Below, one piece after another: positions 62,856-64,000 of a stretch of 64,000 nt of DNA. The notes beneath the pieces are model-generated. The model searched no databases and had not been told where the DNA came from. It saw only the letters and a program-made list of their open reading frames with translations. The DNA is taken from the NCBI RefSeq assembly GCF_001676655.1, contig NZ_LZDB01000002.1:434001-498000 (forward strand), given 5' to 3'. Numbering within the stretch: position 1 is the stretch's first letter; each line of letters opens with the position of its first letter. A program made the position numbers and the translations under genes. This stretch comes from Perlucidibaca aquatica (GTDB taxonomy: Bacteria; Pseudomonadota; Gammaproteobacteria; Pseudomonadales; Moraxellaceae).

Positions 62856-64000
62856 GTGGAATGCTTCGAGCAGGCGGGCGACGAGTGTGCAGCCAAGCCA
62901 ACCCTATTGGCGATCAATGGTGGCTCCTCCAGCATTCGCTTCGCTGTTTATGACGCGGATGCGGCACTGCACAGAATACTGCACGGAAAAATTGATCGGA
63001 TTGGTCTCAGTGATACTCGGCTGCGTGTCGAGGCGAGCGGGAAGCTGAATGAGATTGCGCTCAGTGCTCCCGATCATCGCACTGCGGCGATCTTGCTGCT
63101 CGACTGGCTAGAAGAGCGGCCGGAGGCGGGATCGTTGCGAGCGGTGGGGCATCGTGTCGTGCATGGCATGACGCACAGCGAGCCCGAGCGCATCACTCCC
63201 GATTTGCTGGCGGAGCTGCAGCGCATCAGCGGCTATGACCCTGAGCATATGCCGGGCGCATTAGCCTTGATTAACACCGTTGCCGAGCGATTGCCGAGCG
63301 TACTCCAAGTGGCCTGCTTCGATACCGCCTTTCATCGCGACATGCCGCGTGTTGCCCGTCTGCTCCCCATTCCACGGCGTTACCAGGACAAGGGTGTTTG
63401 CCGTTATGGCTTTCATGGCTTGTCCTATGCGTATCTGATGGAGGAGCTGCACCGACTGGGCGACCCAGCGGCACAGAGTGGGCGCGTGATCCTGGCGCAT
63501 CTCGGTAATGGTGCCAGTCTTGCGGCGATCCGCGATGGACGCAGCATCGACACCAGCATGGGCTTCACGCCGGCCTCGGGCATTCTCATGGGGAGCCGGT
63601 CCGGCGACCTTGACCCTGGGCTAGCCATATTCTTGTCGTGCACCGAGGGCATGAGCCCGGCGCAGTTCCACGCAATGACGACTCACCAATCCGGCCTGCT
63701 CGGTGTCTCCGGTATCAGTTCAGATATTCGCGACCTGCTGGCGTGCGAGCACACTGAGTCATCCGCTGCCGATGCTGTGTCTCTGTTTTGCTATGAGGTC
63801 AGGAAGTGTATCGGTGCTTATGCCGCAGCACTCGGAGGTTTGAACACCTTGGTCTTTTCCGGCGGTATAGGCGAGAACGCCGCACGGATTCGGACGCGAA
63901 TCTGCGAAGGCTTGGATTTTCTCGGCATCGCATTGCAGCAGGACAGGAATGCCATGCATGCCCCGCTGATTTCGGCAGAGGGCGGGCAGGTTGCTGTTCG
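62856..64000 (+). CDS. ackA: Acetate kinase (3' end outside the window)
   Basis: Acetate kinase interconverts acetate and acetyl phosphate with ATP. The frame runs off the right edge after about 381 codons, close to the family's usual 400. It has LLAINGGSSSIRFAVYDADA, VGHRVVHGMTHSEPE, VACFDTAFHRDMPRVARL, YGFHGLSYAYL, LAHLGNGASLAAIRDGRSID, TSMGFTPASGILMGSRSGDL and LVFSGGIGENA. GTG 62856 follows GGAG with a 9-base gap; no in-frame ATG exists upstream near it. It belongs to the chromosome beyond attR. Confidence 0.93.
   Translation, partial: MECFEQAGDECAAKPTLLAINGGSSSIRFAVYDADAALHRILHGKIDRIGLSDTRLRVEASGKLNEIALSAPDHRTAAILLLDWLEERPEAGSLRAVGHRVVHGMTHSEPERITPDLLAELQRISGYDPEHMPGALALINTVAERLPSVLQVACFDTAFHRDMPRVARLLPIPRRYQDKGVCRYGFHGLSYAYLMEELHRLGDPAAQSGRVILAHLGNGASLAAIRDGRSIDTSMGFTPASGILMGSRSGDLDPGLAIFLSCTEGMSPAQFHAMTTHQSGLLGVSGISSDIRDLLACEHTESSAADAVSLFCYEVRKCIGAYAAALGGLNTLVFSGGIGENAARIRTRICEGLDFLGIALQQDRNAMHAPLISAEGGQVAV

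Noticed and set aside
62720-62953. 77-codon frame between attR and acetate kinase
   Set aside because: It overlaps the displaced terminator and the acetate kinase start in a different frame; the kinase frame is clearly the coding one.

Overview
The window shows a gammaproteobacterial chromosome carrying one integrated conjugative element of about 59.3 kb. The flanks support this class: a PHA phasin gene, tRNA-Gly(GCC), the dapA-bamC-purC cluster typical of Gammaproteobacteria, a small lipoprotein gene and tRNA-Ser(CGA) on the left, and an acetate kinase gene running off the right edge. I cannot name the species.

The element lies between a 22-bp direct repeat. One copy is the 3' end of tRNA-Ser (3341-3362) and the other is at 62689-62710. 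Just inside the left end is a P4-type tyrosine integrase with a small convergent AlpA-like gene. Next is a defence island (about 5.1-19.3 kb): an RtcR-like regulator with a CARF-type N-terminus and a sigma54 activator core, a matching -24/-12 promoter, a type I restriction-modification operon with rmuC inserted between hsdR and hsdM, an OLD-type ATPase/TOPRIM nuclease, and a DUF3696 ATPase overlapping a putative PLD-fold partner. A decayed radC fragment marks the far edge of the island.

The maintenance and mobilisation core follows (19.6-24.7 kb): radC, an AlpA-like HTH gene, repA, three 17-bp iterons with an AT-rich tract and a DnaA-like box, parA, a small ribbon-helix-helix gene, a DUF2840 gene, traF, a candidate IncP-like oriT and a C-terminally shortened relaxase. 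A 21-kb metal island (24.8-45.9 kb) begins where the relaxase ends. It encodes a Czc-type RND efflux system, a CDF transporter, a YnfA-like protein, a Cus-type RND efflux system, an ECF sigma factor, a CusRS-like two-component system, and a copper module of outer-membrane lipoprotein, Met-rich protein, multicopper oxidase, cytochrome c and DUF411 protein. The mating-pair genes follow (46.1-58.0 kb): traG, an RHH gene, trbBCDEJKLFGI and a DUF2274 gene. The right end holds an HTH/nucleotidyltransferase pair, a broken AbiE toxin-antitoxin locus with only the antitoxin intact, a LysR regulator and two small genes.

The backbone (RepA/ParA, DUF2840, TraF, RlxS-like relaxase, TraG-Trb, LysR) resembles Tn4371-type ICEs but is paired with a tRNA-targeting integrase. 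The least familiar part is the sigma54/CARF-regulated restriction operon with its RmuC gene. The next most unusual is the DUF3696/PLD-like pair.
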